Assembly (NCBI RefSeq): GCF_030246945.1
Contig: NZ_CP126742.1
Coordinates: 1,922,001-1,986,000 of the forward strand
Length of the DNA stretch: 64,000 nucleotides
Source of the DNA: Microbacterium sp. zg-Y1090
GTDB taxonomy: Bacteria > Actinomycetota > Actinomycetes > Actinomycetales > Microbacteriaceae
Reading direction: 5' to 3'
Of the stretch, positions 33,210 through 40,474 are shown one piece after another; positions within the stretch are counted from its first letter, which is position 1; each line of letters opens with the position of its first letter. Below the pieces are notes generated by a model. The model was not told where the DNA came from and ran no database searches. It saw only the letters and a program-made list of their open reading frames with translations. A program made the translations under genes and the position numbers.

Positions 33210-34601
33210 ATGGCGCATGACAATGGCGAGACCCGGCCAGTAGCTCCCGTGACGCTGACATGGTCGGGCTTTCGCGGGTTTAGGGAACCAACCTCGTTCA
33301 CACTGCCGCGCCTCACGCTCCTCATCGGTCGCAACAACGTGGGGAAGTCCTCCGCATACGCGCCCCTGCTGATGATGAAGCAGACGTTAGACGCGACGAG
33401 TTCTGAAACAGCACTCCTATCCCGCGGGCCGCTCATCGATGCGGGGCCGTTCCGAGACTACGTGAGCGGACACGATGAAAGCCGCGAGGTGTGTCTCGAC
33501 GTTGCGTTCTCCGGCGCGCCCTCAGATGCAATCACGCAAGCCGAGACGGTGTTTCGCAGCGTCAACGGTCAGGCGCCGTTTCTTGCGCGTCAGCGGCTGC
33601 TTTCAGCAGACGGTCAGGTGTTGATGGGCCGCAGCCGACAGGCTCCCGGACAACCATTCGTCGTCAAGTCCCCATTGCTACCCAAGCAGGAGAGCACGGG
33701 GCGCCCTTTCCGAGAGTTGAGCGACTTCCGCAAGGAGATCCGAGCCGAACAGCCAGAGGGCTTTCTTTTCTCGGGATTCGCCGGCGTGCTGATTCCCCGC
33801 TCAATCCAATCGAAGAAGGATCGGTGGGCGAAGGTTCAAGGCTTCTATGAAGCAGGCTTCTCGCTGTACGAGCGCCAGTGGGGCTTTAAAGCACGCATGA
33901 CCCAGTTCCTGCGCGATCTCGCCTACATCGGGCCTCTGCGTTCCTTGGCGCAGCGCACCTACAGATTGGCAGCGGAGTCGCCCAGTGATGTCGGCAGCAC
34001 GGGTGAGCACACGCCAGAGATTCTGTTTCGCCTTCGCGACGAGGCCGCAGGGAACTCGGTAAATGAGTGGCTTGTGAAGCTCGGCTACGGCCGTCTCGCG
34101 TTCACAGAGTTGAGCGATGAGTACTTCCAAATGCAGATTGAGCCCGCTCCGGGTCTTCTCGTGAACATCGCAGACTCAGGTGTCGGGTTGTCCCAAGTCG
34201 TGCCGCTGTTGGCGCAAGCTGCTCTCTTGGATGAAGACGCGACACTGATCGCGCAACAACCCGAGATCCATTTGAACCCCGCCCAACAATCAGTGGTCAC
34301 TGACTTCCTCATCTCGCGAGCGAATGATGGTGTCCGAGTGGTCATCGAATCTCATAGCGAACACGTGCTTCTTCGTCTCCGGCGCAGGATTGCAGAGGGG
34401 ACGCTGAAGGCCGATGAGGTCGCGGTCTACTTCGTGGATAGTTCTGACGGCGCGACGACAATGCGACAAATCTCGCTAGGCGAACACGCGGAGCTAGACC
34501 GCGGTCAATGGCCCCAGGGCTTTTTCGAGGACCAGCTTGAGGATTCGTTTGCACTAGCGGTGGCACAAGCGACAGGCGGTGAGAAGATTGCTGCTGACTG
34601 A
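33210..34601 (+). CDS. AAA-family ATPase, DUF3696-like (OLD/ABC-type), putative defence component
   Basis: This 463-residue ABC/SMC-like ATPase has Walker A GRNNVGKSS at 40-48, a long insertion (about 60-235), AYIGPLR at 238-244, signature-like SGVGLSQV at 323-330, Walker B TLIAQQPEIHLNP with Glu352 and switch His382 in ESHSEH. The C-terminal QWPQGFFEDQLEDSFAL is typical of DUF3696. Such ATPases pair with nucleases as sensors in defence systems. The ATG at 33210 is chosen for its leaderless promoter; the frame opens at a GTG at 33204. A PIN gene follows with overlap. Defence role is inference. Confidence 0.85.
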   Translation: MAHDNGETRPVAPVTLTWSGFRGFREPTSFTLPRLTLLIGRNNVGKSSAYAPLLMMKQTLDATSSETALLSRGPLIDAGPFRDYVSGHDESREVCLDVAFSGAPSDAITQAETVFRSVNGQAPFLARQRLLSADGQVLMGRSRQAPGQPFVVKSPLLPKQESTGRPFRELSDFRKEIRAEQPEGFLFSGFAGVLIPRSIQSKKDRWAKVQGFYEAGFSLYERQWGFKARMTQFLRDLAYIGPLRSLAQRTYRLAAESPSDVGSTGEHTPEILFRLRDEAAGNSVNEWLVKLGYGRLAFTELSDEYFQMQIEPAPGLLVNIADSGVGLSQVVPLLAQAALLDEDATLIAQQPEIHLNPAQQSVVTDFLISRANDGVRVVIESHSEHVLLRLRRRIAEGTLKADEVAVYFVDSSDGATTMRQISLGEHAELDRGQWPQGFFEDQLEDSFALAVAQATGGEKIAAD

Positions 34602-35073
34602 ACTTTGCGAAGTGGATGTCGTTCTCGACACGAACGTTCTTAGTCACGCCGAGAACACGGGGGCCATACAACGAGCGAGCGCCGTCGCTGTCCTCGACTG
34701 GATGCGGAATAGCCAGGTGCGTTGGGTACTCGACGATCAGGGCAAGGCGGCGCCGGATCCGAAGACCAGTCTTCTTTTTCAGGAGTACCGGGCCACACTA
34801 AGCCCGCAAAGCGCCTCGCTGCGTCTGCTGATTGAGTTCCTTTCCTACCAGCGTGTCGTGTTTGCGCCGCGTCCGGGGCAAGCCATACGCGCTTCGATTC
34901 GACGGTTGATCCCAGGCAACGTCAATGACCGCGCGGTGCTCGGCGCAGCGCATGGCACAAGTGACCGGGTGTTGGTCTCCAACGACACCACGGACTTTTC
35001 CGATGCGGTGCGCGACGCGGTGTGGGGCGAACTAGAGGTCAACATCATCACGTCCGCCGAGGCCGCGGCGTAG
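34579..35073 (+). CDS. PIN-like nuclease, partner of the upstream ATPase
   Basis: This 164-residue protein has the PIN-fold acidic set. VVLDTNVL carries Asp17, Glu69 lies mid-protein, NDRAVLGAA carries Asp117 and VSNDTTDF carries Asp136 and Asp139. PIN proteins cut RNA or, less often, DNA. From the GTG at 34579 it overlaps the ATPase by 23 bases; a GTG at 34612 (directly before VVLDTN) would start 10 bases after the ATPase stop and is equally possible. Either arrangement implies co-translation. No antitoxin-type gene accompanies it, unlike VapBC pairs, so the ATPase is the probable controller. Confidence 0.75.
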   Translation: MRRLLLTELCEVDVVLDTNVLSHAENTGAIQRASAVAVLDWMRNSQVRWVLDDQGKAAPDPKTSLLFQEYRATLSPQSASLRLLIEFLSYQRVVFAPRPGQAIRASIRRLIPGNVNDRAVLGAAHGTSDRVLVSNDTTDFSDAVRDAVWGELEVNIITSAEAAA

Positions 35074-35391
35074 CCGCTGCTTGACTTGAATCTGCAACAT
35101 AACTCGCTGACGTAACCACGACCCGGTGGCAAAGGAATCGCGGAGCGATTCCGCGGCAGCCGCGCCGCGCAGCGGCGCTGGGCTGCAATGTCCGCCGGGT
35201 CTGGTTTACTGATGTCGAACTCGTGGACGGTACGATCCCAGGCCCTAGCGAGTGAGAGAACTGAGACTAGAGGGACCCTTGTCTGGGAGGGTTGCGCGGC
35301 ACTATCGGCCAGTGTCTGGACATAATCGCGCGGAACGTGACTGAGCTTTGTTTGGGCCGCCTTCTGTCCGCGCGCCCCGAAGGTTCCGTTT
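35074..35391. other. Non-coding region of the element; candidate replication origin
   Basis: These 318 bases between the PIN gene and rep hold no convincing gene. A perfect hairpin GGAATCGC-GGA-GCGATTCC (35134-35152) is followed by GC-rich symmetric sequence to about 35180, the kind of structure nicked by rolling-circle Rep proteins. A possible promoter TTGTCT-N18-TATCGG (35279-35308) and a CATAAT box (35321-35326) precede rep. The origin function is inferred from position only. Confidence 0.45.
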
Positions 35392-35407
35392 GTGTCGTCT
35401 CAGTCAC
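35337..35407. repeat. 9-base inverted repeat flanking the rep start
   Basis: GTGACTGAG (35337-35345) and its exact complement CTCAGTCAC (35399-35407) bracket the ribosome-binding site and GTG start of rep at 35392. Pairing in mRNA would sequester the start region, so the repeat may limit Rep synthesis. Confidence 0.5.
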
Positions 35408-36168
35408 TGTCCTCTCTTGTCCCCCTCGCTCGCCCCGATGCGGGGTGGTCGTTCACCCTCGTGCCCGCTGCCGGTGAGGGCGGTGGATCATTCCGCACGT
35501 CGCTGCGCCGCAAGCCGGATTACGTCGCGCGCGGCCAAGCTGCAGATCCCGCGCGCGCCGCGGCCGAAGCCGCTCGACGCGCTCGCACCCGTCTGCGCCG
35601 TTATTGCGCCGGGAATGGGCTGAACCGTCTCGGAACGCTCACCTACCGTGGCGAAGGTAACCATGATCCCGTCCTGGTTCGTCAGCATCTGGGCGTCTTC
35701 TTCCGGGATCTTCGAGCTCGAACGGGGGGCGCTGCCTTTCCGTATGCATGGGTGCCGGAGTGGCACAAGACCGCTCACGGCCTGCACGCTCACTTTGCGG
35801 TCGGGAAGTACATCAAGAAGTCGACGATCGCCGCGGCGTGGCCGCACGGATTCGTCGGGATCAAGCAGCTCGGCAATCTCCCGGTCGGGTCCACAGTTTT
35901 GTCTGAGGCGAGGGTCGCTGGCGGGTACTTGGCGAAGTACGTGGCGAAGTCGTTTTCGGATCCTGTCGCCCGCGATCTTGGGGCGCACCGGTATGACGTC
36001 GCGGAGGGGTTTCAGCCGGACCGGCTGCGGTTCAGCGGGCGGAGTCGGGAGGAAGTGCTCGCGCGGGCATCGGAGCATCTCGCGGCATCTCCTGCGGTGG
36101 TGTGGGACTCGGCGGAGGCGGAGGACTGGCAGGGGCCGCCCACGTTGTGGGCGCAGTGGGGCCGATGA
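35392..36168 (+). CDS. HUH endonuclease, rolling-circle replication initiator-like (Rep)
   Basis: This 258-residue Rep-like protein has the three HUH-family motifs in order. GTLTY is at 81-85, the metal-binding HAH is at 132-134 in TAHGLHAHFAVG, and GGYLAKYVAK at 177-186 carries the catalytic Tyr (Tyr179 or Tyr183). Such proteins nick one strand at an origin and start rolling-circle replication, and in small integrative elements may also serve mobilisation. The GTG at 35392 has GAAGG 8 bases upstream. The end overlaps the next small ORF as ATGA. It is intact and shorter than most plasmid Reps. Confidence 0.75.
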   Translation: MSSQSLSSLVPLARPDAGWSFTLVPAAGEGGGSFRTSLRRKPDYVARGQAADPARAAAEAARRARTRLRRYCAGNGLNRLGTLTYRGEGNHDPVLVRQHLGVFFRDLRARTGGAAFPYAWVPEWHKTAHGLHAHFAVGKYIKKSTIAAAWPHGFVGIKQLGNLPVGSTVLSEARVAGGYLAKYVAKSFSDPVARDLGAHRYDVAEGFQPDRLRFSGRSREEVLARASEHLAASPAVVWDSAEAEDWQGPPTLWAQWGR

Positions 36169-36404
36169 TGGGCGTGGACCATGAGGCGTTGGCGGCATGG
36201 GTCGCCGCATCCTGCGCCGCACAGGGGATTCCTGTCCACGTGTCCGATCCGGGCGTGCTCACCCGAATGCGGGCGCTGGTAGGGGTCGCTGCGCCGGTGC
36301 GCGGCGGGTCCGCCTTGGCGGAGCCGCGTGCCGGCGCTCGGCCTCTACAGCACCCACATCGGCTGGATGCGTCCCGGGTCGAACCGGTTGCTGGTGGCTG
36401 GTAG
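36165..36404 (+). CDS. Small element-encoded ORF downstream of rep
   Basis: This 79-residue ORF is coupled to rep by an ATGA overlap. Its first half (DHEALAAWVAASCAAQGIPV, then HVSDPGVLTRMRALVG) looks like a small folded, helical domain. The second half is Arg/Pro/His-rich and less convincing. Its last 60 bases run against the 3' end of the recombinase gene on the other strand, so the two genes overlap tail to tail. Function unknown; a replication or mobilisation accessory is possible from position. Confidence 0.5.
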   Translation: MMGVDHEALAAWVAASCAAQGIPVHVSDPGVLTRMRALVGVAAPVRGGSALAEPRAGARPLQHPHRLDASRVEPVAGGW

Positions 36405-37739
36405 CACGGTGGCGTAGTCAAGGACGGACCGGACGATCGCAGCTTGGCGCTCGAGCGTCATCTGCTCCCAACCTGCTTGAAGCGCCGCGCCGTTGCCGAC
36501 CAGGCGGTCCAGGTTGGTTGACGCGCTCAACCGGGACAGTTGCTGGTCGACGCCGGTCAGCTGCGCCTCGAGCGGGTCGCGTGCGGCCTTCCACTCGAAC
36601 GGCGAGATCTGCCCCTCGCTGAACATCTCCGCAAGCGCCCGCATGCGATCCTGCAGCTTCTCCCGCTGCGCGGCGAGATCAACGTACCGGTCATCCTGCG
36701 CGTGCTTCCCGGTCAAGACCGCTTCCATCTCTGGCGTATCCAGCCGGTAGAGGACGGCGGCTGCGATCCATTCCTCCGCGCGTGCCGCGTTGACCATGAT
36801 CCCGCCGCAGCCTCGATGGTCCGGCCCGGACGAACACACATACCGGCGCTCGTTCACCCTCGCCGCGGCGAACAACTTCCCCCCGCACTTCCCGCACCGC
36901 AGCAGCCCAGACAGCAGGTAGCGGCGCGGTGCGCGTCTGCCCGAGGACTGTTTCTGCTCCAGCGTGTTCAGCACCTGCTGACGTTGCTCGATGCTGATGA
37001 TCGGATCCCACACCGCCTTCCCTACGATCTCGCCACGATGCGCTCGGAGTCCAGCGATTCGGGGGGACAGCAGGATTCCGCGAATAGTCGTTGAGCGCCA
37101 CTCAACCCCGGTCGCTGTCGGCACGCCGCGCTCCCGCAGATCCTCCGCGATCGCACGCGCCGACTCGCCCGCGATGTACCGGCCCACAATCTCCCGAACA
37201 ATCGCGGCCTCGGCGGGATTGACCGTGACCTTGTCCTCCTCGTACCCATACGGGCGATTCGCGCCACCTCCTGGCAACCCGCGCTCGGCGTTCTGCTGCA
37301 TCTTCCGCCGCACCCGTTCCGACTTCCGCGCCGACTCCTTCGCCGCCACCGCCGCAGTAATCCGCGCCATGAACAACCCGTCATCGCTGCCCAGGTCCAC
37401 GTCAGTGGTCGCGGTCGCCACATGCCGCAGCCCCGCCCTCTGGGACACCGCCGTGAACTCCTCCAGCTCAATCGGGCGACGGGTCAGCCGATCCATGTTG
37501 TAGACGATGACCGCATCCCGCATGCCGTCCCGCACATCGGCAAGCATCCGCTCGTACTCCGGGCGACGCTTCCCCGAGTACGCCGACACATCGTTGTCGA
37601 CATACTCGTCAGCGACCGGCCAACCGCGCTCGGCGGCGAGTTTGCGGCAGTCCTCGAGCTGCCGCTGCACCCCCAACGCCTGCCCTGACGGGTCCGAGGA
37701 GATACGGGCATAGATCGCAGCGGCGCGGGGTTTGCTCAC
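36345..37739 (-). CDS. Large serine recombinase (integrase of the element)
   Basis: This 464-residue site-specific recombinase should insert and excise the element. The resolvase domain opens with YARISSDPSGQALGVQRQLEDC (nucleophile Ser14). DRLTRRPIELEEF and a helix ESARKSERVRRKMQ follow. The recombinase domain has NRPYGYEEDKVTVNPAEA and WRSTTIRGILLSPRIAGLRAH, then a zinc ribbon with RCGKCGGKLF and VCSSGPDHRGCGG, and a coiled coil near residues 340-400. The start is a GTG with TAATAT 6 bases upstream. No excisionase-like gene is present. Confidence 0.93.
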   Translation of the reverse strand: MSKPRAAAIYARISSDPSGQALGVQRQLEDCRKLAAERGWPVADEYVDNDVSAYSGKRRPEYERMLADVRDGMRDAVIVYNMDRLTRRPIELEEFTAVSQRAGLRHVATATTDVDLGSDDGLFMARITAAVAAKESARKSERVRRKMQQNAERGLPGGGANRPYGYEEDKVTVNPAEAAIVREIVGRYIAGESARAIAEDLRERGVPTATGVEWRSTTIRGILLSPRIAGLRAHRGEIVGKAVWDPIISIEQRQQVLNTLEQKQSSGRRAPRRYLLSGLLRCGKCGGKLFAAARVNERRYVCSSGPDHRGCGGIMVNAARAEEWIAAAVLYRLDTPEMEAVLTGKHAQDDRYVDLAAQREKLQDRMRALAEMFSEGQISPFEWKAARDPLEAQLTGVDQQLSRLSASTNLDRLVGNGAALQAGWEQMTLERQAAIVRSVLDYATVLPATSNRFDPGRIQPMWVL

Positions 37740-37745
37740 GCGGTC

Positions 37746-37774
37746 ATATTACGAACGCGCCGACAATCTCGCAA
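37746..37774 (-). promoter_or_regulatory. Recombinase promoter abutting the attachment core
   Basis: On the minus strand TTGCGA (37769-37774) and TAATAT (37746-37751) are 17 bases apart, and TAATAT ends 6 bases before the GTG at 37739. The -35 box lies inside the conserved CTCGCAAACCTC site, so recombinase bound to its own site would block its promoter. Confidence 0.6.
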
Positions 37775-37779
37775 ACCTC
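37768..37779 (+). other. Right attachment site core (attR)
   Basis: CTCGCAAACCTC is followed directly by the host codons TGC CCG CGA CAT. It differs from the left site at one base. The reconstructed element-junction site would read CTCGCAAACCTCGCAAG, a tandem of two CTCGCAA units. Confidence 0.75.
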
Positions 37780-37941
37780 TGCCCGCGACATCATCGCCTC
37801 AAGCACGCCACTGCGTGGAGCGTTCAGCAGCTGCCGCACGGCGTCCTGATCTGGACGAGCCCCACGGGACGGGTCTACCCCGATGTTCCACGACGGGCTG
37901 TGGAGTTCGACGCTCGCTCCGCGGATCCCCCGCCTTTCTGA
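37780..37941 (+). pseudogene. DUF222/HNH endonuclease gene, 3' part (53 codons)
   Basis: This is the displaced C-terminus of the gene that starts at 31975. It begins with CPRHHRLKHATAW, the second half of the HNH motif, and continues LIWTSPTGRVYPDVPRR to the stop at 37939-37941, the normal end of DUF222/HNH proteins. It has no start of its own; an in-frame stretch upstream to about 37732 is element DNA. The joined protein would be 450 residues. Confidence 0.88.
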
Positions 37942-38054
37942 GCCGGCTCATGCGCTCCGCGGCCCGGCCCTCACGTCCCCGCGGGCACCTATAGTTGGAC
38001 GTGGTACAGAAACCCATGCAACGGTGACCTGACGACGAGAGGCGACGCGAGGCG

Positions 38055-38831
38055 ATGGCGGAGGATGAGGGCGCGATCGTCGAGTTCCGCCACACCACGA
38101 AGCGTTTCAGCACGCGGTCCGAGCATGCTCCGGCGCTTGAGGACGTCAGCTTCGCGATCCGCCGGAGCGAGGTGTTCGGCGTCATCGGCGAAAGCGGCGC
38201 CGGCAAGACCACGCTCCTCGAACTCGTCAACGGACTGAGCGCGCCCACCTCCGGCTCCGTCACCGTGCAGGGCATCGATGTCGCCGGGCTCGGGCGGTCG
38301 GGCCTGCGGAGGCTGCGACAGGACATCGGCGTCGTCTTCCAAGGCATCCACCTGCTCAGCAACCGGACGGTGCGCGCGAACGTCACCCTCCCCCTGCAGC
38401 TGGCACGGGGTCGCGCGGGCAGCGCCACGCGGGCAGAGCAGCGCCGAGCCGTCGACGACATCCTCGCGTTCGTCGGCCTCTCCCACCGGGCCGACCACTT
38501 CCCCGCGCAGCTGAGCGGCGGCGAGCGCCAGCGCGTCGGCCTCGCCCGCGCGCTGGTCACCCGTCCGGCGCTGCTGCTGTGCGATGAGCCGACCTCCTCG
38601 CTCGACGCCACGACGACGGCCGAGATCCTCCGCGTGCTGGCGGACGCCCGCGACACGTTCGGAACCACCGTGGTGGTGATCACCCATGACCTCGACGTGG
38701 TCAAGGCGATCTGCGACCGCGCGGCACTGCTGGAGCACGGGCGCCTGCGCGAGCTCTTCCCCGTGACCAAGACCGACTACCGCACCCTGCCCAGCTATCA
38801 CGAGCAGGTCAGGCGGGAGCTGATGTCGTGA
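38055..38831 (+). CDS. metN: Methionine ABC transporter ATPase MetN
   Basis: This is the ATP-binding subunit of the D/L-methionine importer, 258 residues. Walker A is GESGAGKTT, the Q-loop VVFQG is followed by IHLLSNRTV, the signature is LSGGERQRV, Walker B is LLLCDEPTSSLD and the H-loop is in VITHDLDVVKAICDR. The LLSNRTV and VNGLSAPTSGSV stretches and the neighbouring MetI and MetQ identify the Met family. It lacks most of the usual C-terminal ACT-like regulatory domain, being about 85 residues shorter than E. coli MetN. It overlaps metI by 4 bases. Confidence 0.9.
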   Translation: MAEDEGAIVEFRHTTKRFSTRSEHAPALEDVSFAIRRSEVFGVIGESGAGKTTLLELVNGLSAPTSGSVTVQGIDVAGLGRSGLRRLRQDIGVVFQGIHLLSNRTVRANVTLPLQLARGRAGSATRAEQRRAVDDILAFVGLSHRADHFPAQLSGGERQRVGLARALVTRPALLLCDEPTSSLDATTTAEILRVLADARDTFGTTVVVITHDLDVVKAICDRAALLEHGRLRELFPVTKTDYRTLPSYHEQVRRELMS

Positions 38832-39499
38832 ACGCGATCAGCGAGCTCCTCGCCGAGTACGGCGAGGACATCCTCGAGGCGCTCGGCGAGACCGGATACA
38901 TGATGCTCGTCTCGACTCTCGCCGCCGTCGTGATCGGGTTGCCGCTCGGGATGGTCGTCTTCCTCACGCAGCGCGGCGGCATCGCCGAGAGCCGAGCCGT
39001 CTGGTCGGCGGCGAACATGTACATCAACATCGTCCGCTCCTTCCCGTTCCTGCTCCTGGTGGTCTTCCTCATCCCCTTCACCCGGGCGGTGATCGGCACC
39101 AGCTTCGGCACGCAGGCGGCCACCCTGCCGCTGTGCTTCGTCGCCGTCGCGATCTACGCGCGGCTGGTCGAGCAGATCCTGCGGGAGATCCCTCCCGGCA
39201 TCTCCCGCGTGGCCCGGTCGATGGGCGCCACGGTGCCGCAGGCGGTGTTCCGGGTCTATCTGCCCGAGGCGCGGCCCGGGCTCGTCTACGCCCTCACATC
39301 CGCGGCGATCAGCCTGCTGTCGTACTCCACCGTGCTCGGCGTCGTCGGGGGCGGCGGCATCGGCGACTTCGCGATGCGGTACGGCTACCAGGAGTACAAC
39401 GACGCCCTCATGTACCTCACCATCGCCGTCATCGTCGTCTGCGTGCTGACGATCCAGGCGATCGGCAACCGCACCTCCGTCCGGCTGGATCACCGGTGA
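38828..39499 (+). CDS. metI: Methionine ABC transporter permease MetI
   Basis: This is the membrane subunit, 223 residues with about five helices. The family loop EQILREIPPGISRVARSMGATVPQAVFRVYLPEA contains the EAA-type coupling motif that contacts MetN. TFGDFAMRYGYQEYND-type sequence near the end (GIGDFAMRYGYQEYN) is typical of MetI. It starts within the metN stop (4-base overlap) and is followed 44 bases later by metQ. The three genes should form one operon. Confidence 0.92.
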   Translation: MNAISELLAEYGEDILEALGETGYMMLVSTLAAVVIGLPLGMVVFLTQRGGIAESRAVWSAANMYINIVRSFPFLLLVVFLIPFTRAVIGTSFGTQAATLPLCFVAVAIYARLVEQILREIPPGISRVARSMGATVPQAVFRVYLPEARPGLVYALTSAAISLLSYSTVLGVVGGGGIGDFAMRYGYQEYNDALMYLTIAVIVVCVLTIQAIGNRTSVRLDHR

Positions 39500-39543
39500 T
39501 CCCGGCAGCACGGGCACATCCCCACCCAGGAAAGCAGGAACCC

Positions 39544-40356
39544 ATGAGATCGTCCCGATTCCGCATCGCCGCCGTCGCACTCGCGGCCGTCACCGTCCTC
39601 GCCGGCTGCGCCACCACAGCAGGCGACGGAGCGGGTGACGCCGCTCCCACCACCCTGCAGGTCGCCGCGGTGACCTCGCCGATGACCGACGTGGTCGAGG
39701 CGGCCGCCGGCGCCATCGAAGACGGCTACGAGATCGAACTCGTCGAGGTCGCCGACTACATCACGGCCAACACGATCCTCGACGACGGCGACGTCTACGC
39801 GAGCTTCTCGCAGCACCAGCCCTACATGCAGACCTTCAACGAGGGCAACGACGGCTCGCTGGTCGCGGTCCAGCCGGTCTACAACTTCGTCATCGCGTTC
39901 TACTCCAAGACGCTCGACGACATCGCCGACCTCCCCGCCGGCGCCACCGTCGCGATGCCGGACGACCCCTCCAACACGGGTCGCGCGCTCAAGCTGCTGG
40001 CCTCAGAGGGCATCGTGACCCTCGACCCCGCGGTCGATCCGTATGACGCGCGCGTCGACGACATCGTCGAGAACCCGAAGGACGTGCAGTTCCTGCAGGT
40101 GCCGATCAGCTCCCTCAATGCCGCCTACGAAGAGGCCGACCTCGTGTTCCAGTGGCCCTCCCACATCGCGGCGCTCGGGCTGAACCCGCAGGACGACGGT
40201 CTGCTGACCGAGCTGGACGATGTCTTCGCGCTCCACCTCGCCGTGGGTGAGGCGGATGCCGACTCCGAGGCCACCGCAGCATTGCAGCGGGCCTTCACCA
40301 GCGATGCCGTGCGAGAGGTCATCGAGTCGAACCCCACCATCGAGGTGGCGTTCTGA
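39544..40356 (+). CDS. metQ: Methionine-binding lipoprotein MetQ (NlpA family)
   Basis: This is the substrate-binding lipoprotein of the methionine importer, 270 residues. It has a signal peptide with lipobox LAGC (Cys about 22) and the NlpA fold (EIELVEVADYITANTIL, YASFSQHQPYMQTFN, VAMPDDPSNTGRALKLL). The first conserved segment usually begins with a VGA/TPGPH-type motif, here reduced to LQVAAVTSPMTDVVE. The ATG at 39544 has AGGA upstream and yields the only clean export signal. Last gene of the metNIQ operon. Confidence 0.9.
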   Translation: MRSSRFRIAAVALAAVTVLAGCATTAGDGAGDAAPTTLQVAAVTSPMTDVVEAAAGAIEDGYEIELVEVADYITANTILDDGDVYASFSQHQPYMQTFNEGNDGSLVAVQPVYNFVIAFYSKTLDDIADLPAGATVAMPDDPSNTGRALKLLASEGIVTLDPAVDPYDARVDDIVENPKDVQFLQVPISSLNAAYEEADLVFQWPSHIAALGLNPQDDGLLTELDDVFALHLAVGEADADSEATAALQRAFTSDAVREVIESNPTIEVAF

Positions 40357-40474
40357 CGGGCGGCTCGCCCGCCGCCCCCACCGGTCGGGCGCTCCCGTCG
40401 CGCTACGGCATCAGCAACCGGCGGCGGGGCAGGGAACGGGCGCGTCACACGGCGGTAACGCGAGGGACCGAACC

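Larger units (their letters stand above)
31975..33243 (+). pseudogene. DUF222/HNH endonuclease gene, 5' part, interrupted by the integrative element
   Basis: This is the N-terminal 397 codons of a DUF222 protein with a C-terminal HNH nuclease, a family present in many copies in actinobacteria. The HNH domain begins near residue 365 with CRFPGCRRAARDCDLDH but is cut before its second half. The last host codon is CTC at 33163-33165; the frame then runs 26 codons into element DNA to a stop at 33241-33243. The missing HNH residues (CPRHHRLKH) are found in frame at 37780. The ATG at 31975 has GAGAAT 6 bases upstream. The truncated product lacks the HNH core and should be inactive. Confidence 0.88.
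33160..37773. mobile_element. 4.6-kb integrative element with serine recombinase, Rep and ATPase-PIN cargo
   Basis: The element is bounded by the AACCTC cores at 33160 and 37774 and is about 4,614 bases long. It carries, left to right: AAA ATPase, PIN-like nuclease, 318-base intergenic region with hairpins, HUH Rep, a small ORF, and a large serine recombinase on the opposite strand at the right end. Removing it joins codon 397 of the HNH gene to codon 398 without frame change, which proves insertion into a previously intact gene. The cargo genes are visibly less G+C-rich than the host. It lacks conjugation genes, so it would move by recombinase excision plus Rep activity or a helper. Confidence 0.88.

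Noticed and set aside
31600..33261. 553-codon minus-strand frame with a PDPDPD stretch
   Set aside because: The dipeptide run is only the hexamer repeat translated. The rest is antisense to the MFS and HNH genes.
34579..35073. PIN gene as the toxin of a VapBC pair
   Set aside because: There is no small antitoxin ORF before it. The upstream partner is a 463-residue ATPase, which does not fit VapB.
37942..38054. Possible SAM riboswitch upstream of metN
   Set aside because: The 113-base interval contains a TATAGT box and leaves a leader of only about 50 bases. I could not fold it into any SAM riboswitch class.
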